From Streptomyces klenkii (GTDB lineage Bacteria > Actinomycetota > Actinomycetes > Streptomycetales > Streptomycetaceae): a stretch of 64,000 nucleotides of DNA. The notes below the pieces were generated by a model, which was given only the letters and a program-made list of their open reading frames with translations, was not told the origin of the DNA and did no database searches. Location of the stretch: assembly GCF_003626645.1 (NCBI RefSeq), contig NZ_RBAM01000009.1, forward strand, positions 62,001 through 126,000, read 5' to 3'. The position numbers and the translations under genes are program-made. Shown piece by piece: positions 52,577-61,451 of the stretch (positions within the stretch are counted from its first letter, which is position 1; each line of letters opens with the position of its first letter).

Positions 52577-54127
52577 ATGCACGGACCGCCTGCCGAAACG
52601 GCATCCGACACTCCCTCGGTGACGCTGCTCACCGAAGGAACGTACCCGCACAGCCATGGCGGAGTGAGCGTGTGGTGCGACCAGCTCGTCCAGGGCATGC
52701 CCGACGTCGACTTCCGGGTGATCGCGGTGACCGGCACCGGCCGCGAACCGCTCGCCTGGGAACTGCCGCGCCACGTCCGGGGAGTGGAGAGCCACCCCCT
52801 GTGGGGACCGCCGCCCGCCGGGCGCGCACCGCGCGGCCGGCACCTGCGCGCCTTCCTCACCGCCTACGAGCAGTTCCTGCTGTCCCTCCTGGACCCGGCC
52901 CAGGAACAGCACTTCGCCCGCACCTTCTACCGACTCGCCGACCACGCCGCCTCCGGCGCCCTCTCGGCCGCCCTGCGCGGCGAGGCCGCGGCCCGCACCC
53001 TCGTCCGCGTCTGGAACCGCCCGCACCTGCACACCGCGGCCGCCCGCCCCACCCTGCACGACGCGCTGCTCGCCACCGACCTGCTGGAGCACGCGCTGCG
53101 CCCGCTCGCGGCGACCCCGCCCGCCCGGGGCGTCACCCACGCCGTCAGCGGAGGGCTCGCCACGCTGCCCGGCCTGCTCGCCCACCACCGGCACGGCACC
53201 CCCTTCCTCCTCACCGAGCACGGCATCTACCTCCGCGAGCGCTACCTCAGCTTCCGCGCCGAGGCCTACCGGTGGCCCGTCAAGGCCCTCATGCTGGGCC
53301 TGTTCCGGCTCCTCGCCGTGGAGAGCTACCGCCGCGCCTCCCTGGTCACCCCCGGCAACCGCTACAACCGGCGCTGGGAGGAGCACGGCGGCACCCCGCC
53401 GGACCGCATCCGCACCGTCTACAACGGCGTCGACCCGGCGGCGTTCCCGCCCGCCGGGCCCGAGCCGGAACGGCCCACGCTCAGCTGGGCCGGGCGCGTC
53501 GACCCCATCAAGGGCCTGGAGACGCTGATCCGCGCCTTCGCCCTCGTCCGCGAGGAGATACCCGACGCCCGCCTGCGGCTCTTCGGCGGCACCCCGCGCG
53601 GCGGCGAGGGCTACCGCACCGCCTGCGAGAAGCTCGCCGCCGAACTCGGCGCCGGCGAGGCCGTCGTCTTCGAGGGACGCGTCGACGACATCCGCGACGC
53701 CTACGCCGCCGGCAACGTGGTCATGCTCTCCAGCATCAGCGAAGGATTCCCCTTCACCCTCATCGAGGCCATGTCGTGCGGGCGGGCCACCGTCTCCACG
53801 GACGTCGGCGGCGTCAGCGAAGCCGTCGGCGACACCGGCCTCGTCGTACCGCCCCGCGACCCCGAGGCCATGGCCCGCGCCGCCCTGAAACTCCTGCACG
53901 ACCCCGCGCTGCGCGCCGACATGGGGGAGCGGGCCCGCCTCCGGGTGATCGAGCAGTTCACCCTCCGGCAGACCATCGACGCCTTCCGCGACATCTACCA
54001 CGACCTCGCCGGCACCCGCCGGCCCGAACCCTTCGAGCGCCCCCGGCGCACACAGGACCGGCCCGCCTGGGCCGCCGCCGATGCCGAGAGACCCGTCATG
54101 GCCATGGCCGCGGGCGGTGCGGGATGA
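52577..54127 (+). CDS. PelF-like GT4 glycosyltransferase
   Basis: 516 residues. PelF-family hallmarks: LLTEGTYPHSHGGVSVWCD at the N-terminus, FLLTEHGIYLRERYLSF near 215, NRRWEEHG near 268, YNGVDPAAF, GRVDPIKGLETLIRAF near 310, and SSISEGFPFTLIEAMSCG near 395 (EX7E-like). PelF is the soluble transferase of the Pel system and uses UDP-GalNAc or UDP-Gal type donors. It probably polymerises the operon's glycan with the next membrane protein. Its stop overlaps the membrane-protein ATG (ATGA). Confidence 0.85.
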   Translation: MHGPPAETASDTPSVTLLTEGTYPHSHGGVSVWCDQLVQGMPDVDFRVIAVTGTGREPLAWELPRHVRGVESHPLWGPPPAGRAPRGRHLRAFLTAYEQFLLSLLDPAQEQHFARTFYRLADHAASGALSAALRGEAAARTLVRVWNRPHLHTAAARPTLHDALLATDLLEHALRPLAATPPARGVTHAVSGGLATLPGLLAHHRHGTPFLLTEHGIYLRERYLSFRAEAYRWPVKALMLGLFRLLAVESYRRASLVTPGNRYNRRWEEHGGTPPDRIRTVYNGVDPAAFPPAGPEPERPTLSWAGRVDPIKGLETLIRAFALVREEIPDARLRLFGGTPRGGEGYRTACEKLAAELGAGEAVVFEGRVDDIRDAYAAGNVVMLSSISEGFPFTLIEAMSCGRATVSTDVGGVSEAVGDTGLVVPPRDPEAMARAALKLLHDPALRADMGERARLRVIEQFTLRQTIDAFRDIYHDLAGTRRPEPFERPRRTQDRPAWAAADAERPVMAMAAGGAG

Positions 54128-55581
54128 GCGGCTTACTGCGCCTCGTGCCCGACGAGCCCGAGCCCGCCCACGACCTGGCGGCCGTCCCCGCGGCGGCGCG
54201 GCCCCGCCCGCGGCCCCGCTGGGCGGCCGACCCCGTCGACGCGCTCGCCGAAGAACTGGCCGAGGTGTGCGCCGCGGCCGTCCACCCCGACGAGATCGCG
54301 GCCGTCCTGGAGGCCGACGGCCTCACCGGCGAGCAGATCACCGAACGCTACGGCCGCGCCGACGCGTTCGAGCTCGCCGCCGAGCTGTACGCACGCGTCC
54401 CCCGCAGCCATCCCGAGCCCGGGCCCCGCCCGGACCCGTGGAAGGTGCGCCCGGGCCGGTTCGTCCTGCGGGCCCTGGTCTTCACCCTGCCCGGCTTCGG
54501 CTACTCGCTGGCCGCACCGCTGATGGCCGGCGGCCGCGACGGCTACGGCCTGCCCCAGGGCACCGCCGGGCTCGTCGTCTCCGCCCTCGTGGCCTGGGCC
54601 TGGAACCAGGCCCTCGCCCACCGCGCCTACCTGCGGCTGGCGACGGGCGGCCGCACCGCGGCGGCCCGCTGCCTGCAATGGGGCGCCCCGCTCGGCGCCC
54701 TCCTGGCGACGGCCGCGGCCCTCGCCCTGCCCGGCCTGGCCGGGGTCACCGCCTTCGCGGCGGGCCAGGCGCTCTACCTCGCCGCGGCCACGGTGCTGCT
54801 GGTCCTCGGCCGGGAGAAACTGCTCCTCCTCACGCTGGCGCCCACCGCCGCCGGGGGAGCGGCGCTCCTCGCCGTCCAGCCGCCCGGCGCCGTCCGCACC
54901 GGCCTGCTCCTCGCCACCGCGGGCGGCGTGCTCGGCACGGCCGCGTACGAGATCCTGCGCGCCCGCCGGGAAGGGGAACCACCGCAACAACCCGCGCTGT
55001 CACCGTTCGCCTCCGTCCCGTACGGCCTGTTCGGCCTGGGCTGCGGCGTGCTGACGACCCTCGCCGCCCTCGGCGACGTCCTGCGCCGCACCCCCGGCGC
55101 GACCACCGCCGGAGCCGCCGTCATCGCGCTCACCCTCAGCATGGGCGTCGCGGAATGGCTGCTCTACCGCTGCCGCGGCACCGCCCTCGCGGCACTCGCC
55201 CGCTCCACCACCACCGCCGGGCTGAAACTCGGCGCGGCCCGCATACTGGCCCTGTGCGTCGCCGCCTACCTCGCGGCGCTCGCGGCGCTCGGCCTCGCCA
55301 CCGGGGCCCTGTGGCCCGACGGCCCGCCGGTCACCGCCGCGCGCACGGCCGCCCTGCTCGCCCTCGGCGCCGTCCTGTGGACCGGGCTGCTCCTCCAGGC
55401 CTTCGGGGTCGCCTGGACCCCGGCCCTGCTCTGCCTCGGCGCGGCCGGCGCCGAAGCGGCCGCGCTCGCCCTGCGGCTCTCCGCACCCGTCGCCACCCAG
55501 CTCGCCGTCTGTACGGCGGCGGCAGCGGGCCTGCTCGCCGCCGCCACCGCCCTGCTCAGCCGGATCACCGCGCACTGCTGA
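54124..55581 (+). CDS. multi-pass membrane protein, PelG-like position, TTA codon 4
   Basis: 485 residues. Cytoplasmic N-terminus of about 110 residues, then about 11-12 hydrophobic segments rich in Ala/Leu/Gly to the C-terminus. Sequence similarity to PelG was not evident by eye; the assignment as flippase or synthase subunit rests on size, topology and coupling to the PelF-like gene. Codon 4 is TTA (54133-54135), so synthesis should require the bldA leucyl-tRNA at its very start, holding exopolysaccharide export until late growth or differentiation. Confidence 0.75.
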   Translation: MSGLLRLVPDEPEPAHDLAAVPAAARPRPRPRWAADPVDALAEELAEVCAAAVHPDEIAAVLEADGLTGEQITERYGRADAFELAAELYARVPRSHPEPGPRPDPWKVRPGRFVLRALVFTLPGFGYSLAAPLMAGGRDGYGLPQGTAGLVVSALVAWAWNQALAHRAYLRLATGGRTAAARCLQWGAPLGALLATAAALALPGLAGVTAFAAGQALYLAAATVLLVLGREKLLLLTLAPTAAGGAALLAVQPPGAVRTGLLLATAGGVLGTAAYEILRARREGEPPQQPALSPFASVPYGLFGLGCGVLTTLAALGDVLRRTPGATTAGAAVIALTLSMGVAEWLLYRCRGTALAALARSTTTAGLKLGAARILALCVAAYLAALAALGLATGALWPDGPPVTAARTAALLALGAVLWTGLLLQAFGVAWTPALLCLGAAGAEAAALALRLSAPVATQLAVCTAAAAGLLAAATALLSRITAHC

Positions 55582-55689
55582 CGCACCGTCCGATCCGTAC
55601 CGCTGCTCCGCCGCTCCTTCGCTCCTCCGTATGTCCCCGCTCCGCCGCGGCGCCCGCCGCGTTCCGCTCACGCAAAGGGAGACACCGTC

Positions 55690-56691
55690 ATGTCCGCACC
55701 CGCACCCGTCGCCGTCACCGGCGCGGAAGGATTCATCGGCTCGCACCTGGTGGAAGCGCTCGTCGCCGCCGGCCACCGGGTCCGCGCGATGGTGCAGTAC
55801 AACTCCTTCTCCTCCTACGGGTGGCTGGAGACCGTCCCCGGCGAGGTGATGGACAACGTGGACGTCGTCCTCGGCGACGTCCGCGACCCCGGCTCCGTCC
55901 AGGGCCTCGTCACCGGCACGGAGGCCGTCTACCACCTGGCCGCCCTCATCGCCATCCCGTACTCCTACCGCGCGCCGCACAGCTACGTGGAGACCAACGT
56001 CACCGGCACCCTCAACGTGCTCGAAGCCGTGCGCCACCTCGGCATCCCGCGCCTGGTCCACACCTCCACCAGCGAGACCTACGGCACCGCGCAGACCGTG
56101 CCCATCAGCGAGGACCACCCCATCAACACCCAGTCGCCGTACGCCGCCTCCAAGGCCGGCGGCGACCGCCTCGCCGACAGCTACCACGCCAGCTTCGACG
56201 TCCCCGTCGTCACCCTGCGCCCCTTCAACACCTTCGGGCCGCGCCAGTCCATGCGGGCCGTCATCCCCACCGTCATCGGCCAGGTCGCCGCCGGGGAGCG
56301 CACCATCACCCTCGGCGACCTGCGCCCCACCCGTGACTTCAGCTACGTCAAGGACACCGTCGCCGCCTTCCTCGCCGTCGGCACCGCGCCCGCCGCCGAC
56401 GTCGTCGGACGCACCTTCAACTCCGGTACCGGCGAGGAGATCTCCGTCGGCGACCTCGTCACCCTCATCGGCAAGATCATGGACACCGAGCTGGAGGTCC
56501 GCGCCGACGAGGAGCGCATCCGGCCCGCCGCCTCCGAGGTCATGCGCCTGGTCTGCGACGCGACCCGGCTGCGCACCGCCACCGGCTGGGCCCCCGGCCA
56601 CACCCTGGAGGAAGGACTCGCCCGCACGGTCGCCTTCTTCCGCGACCCGCTGAACCTCGGCCGGTACAAGGCCGGCATCTACAACGTCTGA
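55690..56691 (+). CDS. NDP-sugar 4,6-dehydratase/epimerase, LegB-like
   Basis: 333 residues, extended SDR. GAEGFIGSHL Rossmann motif at residue 11, STSETYG near 120 (SxxTYG), YAASKAGGD (YxxxK) near 155, and LRPFNTFGPRQS. The sequence resembles UDP-GlcNAc 4,6-dehydratases of the LegB type and UDP-hexose 4-epimerases. In this operon a UDP-GlcNAc to UDP-GalNAc (Uge3/PelX-type) conversion would make sense, but the residues do not settle dehydratase against epimerase. ATG has GGGAGACACC before it. Confidence 0.78.
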   Translation: MSAPAPVAVTGAEGFIGSHLVEALVAAGHRVRAMVQYNSFSSYGWLETVPGEVMDNVDVVLGDVRDPGSVQGLVTGTEAVYHLAALIAIPYSYRAPHSYVETNVTGTLNVLEAVRHLGIPRLVHTSTSETYGTAQTVPISEDHPINTQSPYAASKAGGDRLADSYHASFDVPVVTLRPFNTFGPRQSMRAVIPTVIGQVAAGERTITLGDLRPTRDFSYVKDTVAAFLAVGTAPAADVVGRTFNSGTGEEISVGDLVTLIGKIMDTELEVRADEERIRPAASEVMRLVCDATRLRTATGWAPGHTLEEGLARTVAFFRDPLNLGRYKAGIYNV

Positions 56692-56751
56692 CGCGGCGGC
56701 ACCGCTCGCCGCCCGTCCCGGGCGTCACCCACGCAGAGAGGAACAGCACCC

Positions 56752-57465
56752 ATGCATGTCGTCATTCTTGCCGGAGGCAAAGGCGTCCGGCTGCGGCCCT
56801 ACACCACCGCCCTGCCCAAGCCGCTCGTCCCCATCGGCGAGGAGCACGCGATCCTGGAGATCGTGATGCGCCAGCTCGTGAGCGCGGGCTTCACCAGCTG
56901 CACCCTCGCCATCGGCCACCTCGGCCACATCATCCGCGCCTACGTCGGCGACGGCTCCCAGTGGGGCATACGCGTCGACTACGCCACCGAAGAGAGCCCC
57001 CTGGGCACCATGGGCCCCCTCCTCACCATGCTCGACCGGCTGCCCGAGAACTTCCTCGCCATGAACGGCGACATCCTCACCGACCTCGACTTCGGCGATG
57101 TGTACCGTACGCACGTGGCATCCGGAGCCCCGCTGACCATCGCGACCTACGCCCGCCAAGTGAGCATCGACTTCGGCGTGCTGACCACCGACTGCGACAG
57201 GGTCGTCGGATTCGCGGAGAAACCCAGAATGGACTACCGCGTCTCCATGGGCGTCTACGGCGTCTCGCGCACCGCCCTCGCCCGCTACACCCCCGGCCTC
57301 CCGCTGGGCTTCGACGAACTGGTGCTGGACATGCTGGAGGCACAGACCCCGCCCCGCGCGTACGAGTTCGACGGGTACTGGCTCGACATCGGCCGGCCCG
57401 ACGACTACGACCGCGCCAACCGGGAGTTCTCCCTGCACCGCGACATGCTGATCAAGGGAGCGTGA
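56752..57465 (+). CDS. sugar-nucleotide nucleotidyltransferase
   Basis: 237 residues, NTP_transferase. VVILAGGKGVRLRPYTTALPKPLVP with the GGxGxRLxP loop and Lys, then LAMNGDILTDLDFG (metal Asp) near 103, and GYWLDIGRPDDYDRAN near 205. It makes an NDP-hexose from hexose-1-phosphate. The length is short for glucose-1-phosphate thymidylyltransferase and fits simple hexose-1-P transferases. It probably supplies donor for the glycan. Confidence 0.85.
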   Translation: MHVVILAGGKGVRLRPYTTALPKPLVPIGEEHAILEIVMRQLVSAGFTSCTLAIGHLGHIIRAYVGDGSQWGIRVDYATEESPLGTMGPLLTMLDRLPENFLAMNGDILTDLDFGDVYRTHVASGAPLTIATYARQVSIDFGVLTTDCDRVVGFAEKPRMDYRVSMGVYGVSRTALARYTPGLPLGFDELVLDMLEAQTPPRAYEFDGYWLDIGRPDDYDRANREFSLHRDMLIKGA

Positions 57466-57474
57466 ACGGCAGGC

Positions 57475-58374
57475 ATGCGCATTCTCGTCCTGGGCGGCAC
57501 CGGCTTCCTGGGCCGGCACGCCGCCGAGCACCTGCGCGCCCTCCCGGGCGCGCAGGTGCTCCACGCCGGGCGGTCCCCCCGAGCGGACCTCCCCGCCGAC
57601 CTCGCCCGCCCGGACACCGGGCGGCTCGCCGCCGCGCTGCGCAAGGCCGCGCCGCACGCCGTGGTCAACTGCGCGGGCGCCGTGGGCGGCAGCGCGGTGG
57701 ACCTCACCGGCGTCAACGCCCTGGGCCCCGCGGCCCTGTGCGCGGCGCTCGCCGAGGCCGCGCCGAAGGCCCGCCTCGTCCACCTGGGCTCCGCCGCCGA
57801 GTACGGGCCGGCCGACCGCCCCCTCACCGAGACCGACCCCGCCCGCCCCGCCGGCCTCTACGGCGCCGCCAAACTCGCCGGCACCCTCGCCGTCACCGGC
57901 TCCGGCCTCGACGCCGTCGTCCTGCGGGTGTTCAACCCCGTCGGCCCCGGCGCGCCCGCCGCCTCGCTGCCCGGCCGGCTCGCCGGGCTGCTCCGCGAGG
58001 CCGGGCGGGACGGCCGGGTCCGCGTCGGCGACCTCTCCGCCCACCGCGACTTCGTCGACGCCCGCGACGTGGCCGCCGCCGTCGCGCTCGCCGTCACCGC
58101 GCCCGGGCCGCTGCCGCCCGTGCTCAACATCGCCGGCGGCACGGCCCGCCCCGTCCGGGCCGTGGCCGAGGCCCTCGTCGCCGCGGCGGGCTTCCGCGGC
58201 CTGCTCGACGAGGACGGCGACGGCTCGTCCCGCTCCGCCGCCGTGCCCTGGCAGGAGGCCGATGTCTCCCTGGCCCGCAAGGCCCTGGGCTGGTCGCCGA
58301 GCCGTTCCCTCGCCACCTCCGTCGCCGACCTCTGGGCCGAGGTCCTGGACCGCCCCGAGGAGTGCGCCCGATGA
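57475..58374 (+). CDS. NAD-dependent sugar epimerase/reductase
   Basis: 299 residues, extended SDR. LVLGGTGFLGRHAAEHL at the start, HLGSAAEYG near 105, YGAAKLAG (YxxxK) near 127, and FNPVGPG. Ends with an Arg-rich stretch. It probably carries out 4-epimerisation or reduction of an NDP-sugar in the same pathway as the LegB-like protein. Stop overlaps the next ATG. Confidence 0.8.
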   Translation: MRILVLGGTGFLGRHAAEHLRALPGAQVLHAGRSPRADLPADLARPDTGRLAAALRKAAPHAVVNCAGAVGGSAVDLTGVNALGPAALCAALAEAAPKARLVHLGSAAEYGPADRPLTETDPARPAGLYGAAKLAGTLAVTGSGLDAVVLRVFNPVGPGAPAASLPGRLAGLLREAGRDGRVRVGDLSAHRDFVDARDVAAAVALAVTAPGPLPPVLNIAGGTARPVRAVAEALVAAAGFRGLLDEDGDGSSRSAAVPWQEADVSLARKALGWSPSRSLATSVADLWAEVLDRPEECAR

Positions 58375-59135
58375 CCCCGCCGGGGCCGCCGCCGGCGGGC
58401 GGGCGGCTGCTCGTCCCGCTCTACGTCCACCCCGCGGCCGACCCCGCGGCGTGGGCCGCCCTGGCCGAGGCCGCGCCCCGGCTCCACAGCGTCGTCCTCA
58501 ACGCCGCGGACGGGCCCGGGCAGCGGCCCGACCCCGCCTTCCACACCGCCGCGGAGCGGCTGCGCTGCGCGGGCGTCCCGCTCCTCGGCTACGTCGACAC
58601 CGGCTACGGCCGCCGCGCGCCGCGCGCGGTCGTCGGCGACATCCGCCGCCACCGCCGCTGGTACGGCGTCGACGGCGTTTTTCTCGACCAGGTCCCGGCG
58701 CACGCCGCGCCGCTGCCCCACTACCGCCGGCTCGTCCTGCTCGCCAAGGCGCTCGGCGCGCGGACGGCCGTCCTCAACCCCGGCACCCACCCCGACCCCG
58801 GCTACGCCCGCATCGCCGACCTCCTCGTCACCTTCGAAGGCACGTGGGAGGCCTACCGGCGGGCGGCGGTCCCCCCGTGGACCGCCGACCACCCGCCGGC
58901 CCGCTTCTGCCACCTCGTCTACGCCGTCCCGCCCGGCCGGGCGGCCGACGTCGCCCGTACGGCCGACGGCCGCGGCGCCGGTGTCCACTGGGCGGTGCCG
59001 GGCGAGGGCACGAATCCTTGGCGCGCGGCGCCGTGGCTCGACGGGGAGCCCCGCCCCGGGGCCGCCGGACCGGAGCCCGGCGCAAGAAGGCCGGGCCTCA
59101 GCCCGGACGCGCCGCTCCTGTGGAGGGCACGATGA
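58371..59135 (+). CDS. spherulin-4 family protein (GH135/Sph3-like)
   Basis: 254 residues. No signal peptide or membrane segment. The TIM-barrel pattern of spherulation-specific family 4: LLVPLYVHPAADPAAWAAL at the start, VPLLGYVDTGYGRR near 75, GVDGVFLDQVP with the acidic pair near 100, VLNPGTHPDPGY near 140, and LVTFEGTWEAY. Fungal Sph3 (GH135) cleaves galactosaminogalactan and is needed for its synthesis. The lack of an export signal suggests action inside the cell or translocation with a partner. Confidence 0.75.
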   Translation: MTPPGPPPAGGRLLVPLYVHPAADPAAWAALAEAAPRLHSVVLNAADGPGQRPDPAFHTAAERLRCAGVPLLGYVDTGYGRRAPRAVVGDIRRHRRWYGVDGVFLDQVPAHAAPLPHYRRLVLLAKALGARTAVLNPGTHPDPGYARIADLLVTFEGTWEAYRRAAVPPWTADHPPARFCHLVYAVPPGRAADVARTADGRGAGVHWAVPGEGTNPWRAAPWLDGEPRPGAAGPEPGARRPGLSPDAPLLWRAR

Positions 59136-59992
59136 ACCGCCGGCAGTCCTACGCGGCCCTGGTCGCCTTGCTCCTGCTCGTGGCCGTGGCCGGCTGCTCC
59201 GGCACGGAGGCCGGCGACGGGCCCGACGACGACGCCGACGGCACCCCCGCGCCGAGTTCCTCCGGGACGGACCGCCGCGCAGGTGGTCCGCACTGGCAGC
59301 CGCGGCCCGGGCTGCGCTGGCAGTGGCAGCTCGACGGCAAGGTCGACACGTCCGTCGGCGTGCCCGTCTACGACATCGACGGCTTCGAGAACTCCGCCCG
59401 TACGGTCAAGGAGCTGCACGACCGCGGCGCCAAGGTGATCTGCTACGTCAACGCCGGCGCGTGGGAGGACTTCCGCGCCGACCAGAAAGCGTTCCCCAAG
59501 CGGCTGCTGGGGGCGCCGAACAAGGGCTGGAAGGGCGAGAAGTGGCTGGACATCCGCCGCCTCGACGAGCTCCGGCCGATCATGGCGGCCCGCTTCGACA
59601 TGTGCCGCGAGAAGGGGTTCGACGCCGTCGAGCCGGATCTGACGGAGGGCTACCGCAACCGCACCGGCTTCCCGCTGTCCGGGGCGGACCAGCTCGCGTT
59701 CAACCGGATGCTGGCCGGGCTCGCCCACGAACGCGGCATGGCCGTGGGCCTGAAGAACGACCTCGACCAGATCCCCGCCCTCGTGGGCGACTTCGACTTC
59801 GCGGTGAACGAGCAGTGCGCCGAGTTCGAGGAGTGCGAGAAGCTGACGCCGTTCGTCAAGAACGGCAAGGCGGTCTTCCACGTGGAGTACGCGCTGGAGC
59901 CGAAGGAGTTCTGCGGCGAGGCGCAGCGGCTGGGGCTCAGCTCCATGCGCAAGAAGCTCGGGCTGGACGCGTGGCGGGAGCCCTGCCACTGA
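59132..59992 (+). CDS. GH114 endo-alpha-1,4-polygalactosaminidase lipoprotein
   Basis: 286 residues. Lipoprotein signal with lipobox VAGC at residues 20-23, Asp/Thr/Pro-rich spacer, then the GH114 domain: VYDIDGFENS near 78, AKVICYVNAGAWEDFR near 103, EKWLDIRRLDELRPIM, GFDAVEPDLTEGY near 167, and NEQCAEFEEC near 228. Such enzymes (Ega3, PelA hydrolase domain) hydrolyse alpha-1,4-galactosamine polymers. The membrane anchor places it outside the cell, near the deacetylase. Last gene of the operon; four Cys of the C-terminal half fit a fold with disulfides. Confidence 0.85.
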   Translation: MNRRQSYAALVALLLLVAVAGCSGTEAGDGPDDDADGTPAPSSSGTDRRAGGPHWQPRPGLRWQWQLDGKVDTSVGVPVYDIDGFENSARTVKELHDRGAKVICYVNAGAWEDFRADQKAFPKRLLGAPNKGWKGEKWLDIRRLDELRPIMAARFDMCREKGFDAVEPDLTEGYRNRTGFPLSGADQLAFNRMLAGLAHERGMAVGLKNDLDQIPALVGDFDFAVNEQCAEFEECEKLTPFVKNGKAVFHVEYALEPKEFCGEAQRLGLSSMRKKLGLDAWREPCH

Positions 59993-60032
59993 CCCACGGT
60001 CACAGCCGAAGCCGCGGCCGCGGCGGCGCGGC

Positions 60033-60452
60033 TCAGACCTCGGCCACGTACACCCACCGGCCGTCCTCGCGGACGAAGCGGCTGTTCTCGTGCTGGGAGT
60101 CCGCGTGGCCGTGGGCCGCGTAGTGGGCGCGGAACTCCACGGTGCCCTCCTGGTGGAAGGGCGTGCCGTCCGTCGTCCCGAGGATCTCCAGCCGGGTCCA
60201 CTGCATGCCGGGGTCGAACTCCAGGCTGCCGGGCCGGGTGGAGGAGTGCCAGGTGCGCAGCAGGTAGGCGGCGTCCTGGACGGCGAACGCGCTGTAGCGC
60301 GAGCGCATCAGCCGTTCGGCCGTCGAGGCCGTCCGCCGGCCGTCGTGCAGGGCGCCGCAGCAGTCGCCGTAGGCGGCGTCCAGCCCGCAGGGGCAGGGGG
60401 AGCCGGCGGTCACGGCCGGCCGGGGTGCGTGGTGTCTGGTTTTTCCGCTCAC
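60033..60452 (-). CDS. YchJ family protein with SEC-C-type Cys motif
   Basis: 139 residues. N-terminal CPCGLDAAYGDCC near 20-32 is the SEC-C zinc motif of YchJ. The rest is the YchJ NTF2-like fold (MRSRYSAFAVQDAAYLLRTWH, MQWTRLEI, VEFRAHY). Function uncertain; linked to protein quality or zinc. Uses GTG at 60452 with a weak ribosome site. Confidence 0.88.
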   Translation of the reverse strand: MSGKTRHHAPRPAVTAGSPCPCGLDAAYGDCCGALHDGRRTASTAERLMRSRYSAFAVQDAAYLLRTWHSSTRPGSLEFDPGMQWTRLEILGTTDGTPFHQEGTVEFRAHYAAHGHADSQHENSRFVREDGRWVYVAEV

Positions 60453-60595
60453 CCCACGATTGTGCCCGTTCCCCGGCCCGGCCCGAGCCGCAGGGCGCCC
60501 GCCGTGTGACTCCGTAGGCGGCGCACTGCTGGCGGCTGTGCGCGGGCGCCGGAATCATCTGAACCCCCAGCCGTGCCCCTCGGGAGGAGTCCCCC

Positions 60596-61354
60596 GTGCT
60601 CCACATGTCCCCCGCGCCCCGCACCCTCCGCGTACGGTCGCCCTTCGTCGCGGCCCTGGCCGCACTGCTCCTGACGCTGTGCTGCCTGCCCGCCGCCGCC
60701 TCCGGCCCCGCCCCCGGCCGTCCCGTCCCCGCGGACTCCTACGACCGGAGCAGATGCGGCAACACCTCCAAGCGGGTGCTGCTCACGCTCGACGACTGGT
60801 CGTACGACCACGCCGAGCGGGCCACGGAGGTGGGCGCGTACCTGAAGGGCCGGAGGATCCGCGCGGCGTTCTTCCTCATCAACGAGTACGCCTCGCAGTA
60901 CCCGGAGGTCGCCAGGACCTTGCGTCGCCAGGGGCACTGGGTCGGCAACCACACGTGGTCGCACCCGCACTTGACGGGCCTGTCCGAGGAGGCCGCCCGC
61001 AAGGAGATCGGCGACGGCGTCAAGAGCTCGCTGTTCCGGCCGCCGTACGGGGACTACGGCCCGCGCGAGGAGCGGATCGCCGCGGACCGCGGCGCCCGCG
61101 TGTGCACCTGGACGGTCGACACCCTCGACTGGGAGGGCGGGGACGGCCGCTTCCCCGACGTCGCCACGCTCCGCGCGAGGGTCCGCAACGCCCCCGCCGC
61201 GGACAAGCGCGGCGGCGTGATCCTCGGGCACCTCTTCAGCCGCTTCCCGGACGCGGTGCCGGGCATCGTCGACGACCTGCGGGACCAGGGCTACTCCCTG
61301 TGCCGCAACACCGGCCCCACCACGACGGTGATCGCGGACCCGCTGCGGTGCTGA
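60596..61354 (+). CDS. exported polysaccharide deacetylase (NodB)
   Basis: 252 residues. Signal peptide about 1-40 (CCLPAAASG). NodB domain: LLTLDDWSYD near 64 (metal Asp), GNHTWSHPHL near 123 (HxxxH), FRPPYGDYG near 150 (RxxxYG) and VILGHLFSRFPD near 210. It removes acetyl groups from peptidoglycan or another amino sugar. It sits after the exopolysaccharide operon but in a separate unit. GTG at 60596 has GGGAGGAG before it. Confidence 0.85.
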   Translation: MLHMSPAPRTLRVRSPFVAALAALLLTLCCLPAAASGPAPGRPVPADSYDRSRCGNTSKRVLLTLDDWSYDHAERATEVGAYLKGRRIRAAFFLINEYASQYPEVARTLRRQGHWVGNHTWSHPHLTGLSEEAARKEIGDGVKSSLFRPPYGDYGPREERIAADRGARVCTWTVDTLDWEGGDGRFPDVATLRARVRNAPAADKRGGVILGHLFSRFPDAVPGIVDDLRDQGYSLCRNTGPTTTVIADPLRC

Positions 61355-61405
61355 CCGTAGCCGTGCGACGGGGTGTCGCCTTGAAGCTGACGGGACTTCA
61401 CTTAA

Positions 61406-61431
61406 TGTGAGGAAACACTATGATCCTCACA
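61406..61431. promoter_or_regulatory. operator-like inverted repeat before FUSC gene
   Basis: TGTGAGGA (61406-61413) and TCCTCACA (61424-61431) form 8-bp arms around a 10-base spacer, 20 bases before the GTG at 61452. A GntR- or MarR-type regulator could bind. The in-frame GTG at 61407 lies inside the left arm and is less likely to be the start. Confidence 0.45.
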
Positions 61432-61451
61432 ATTGGCCGGGAGGCGCCCCG

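Noticed and set aside
52577..57465. O-antigen or teichoic-acid locus
   Set aside because: No flippase of Wzx or ABC type, no Wzy and no tagged glycerol or ribitol enzymes; the PelF pattern, GH114 and spherulin-4 point to a Pel/galactosaminogalactan-type glycan.
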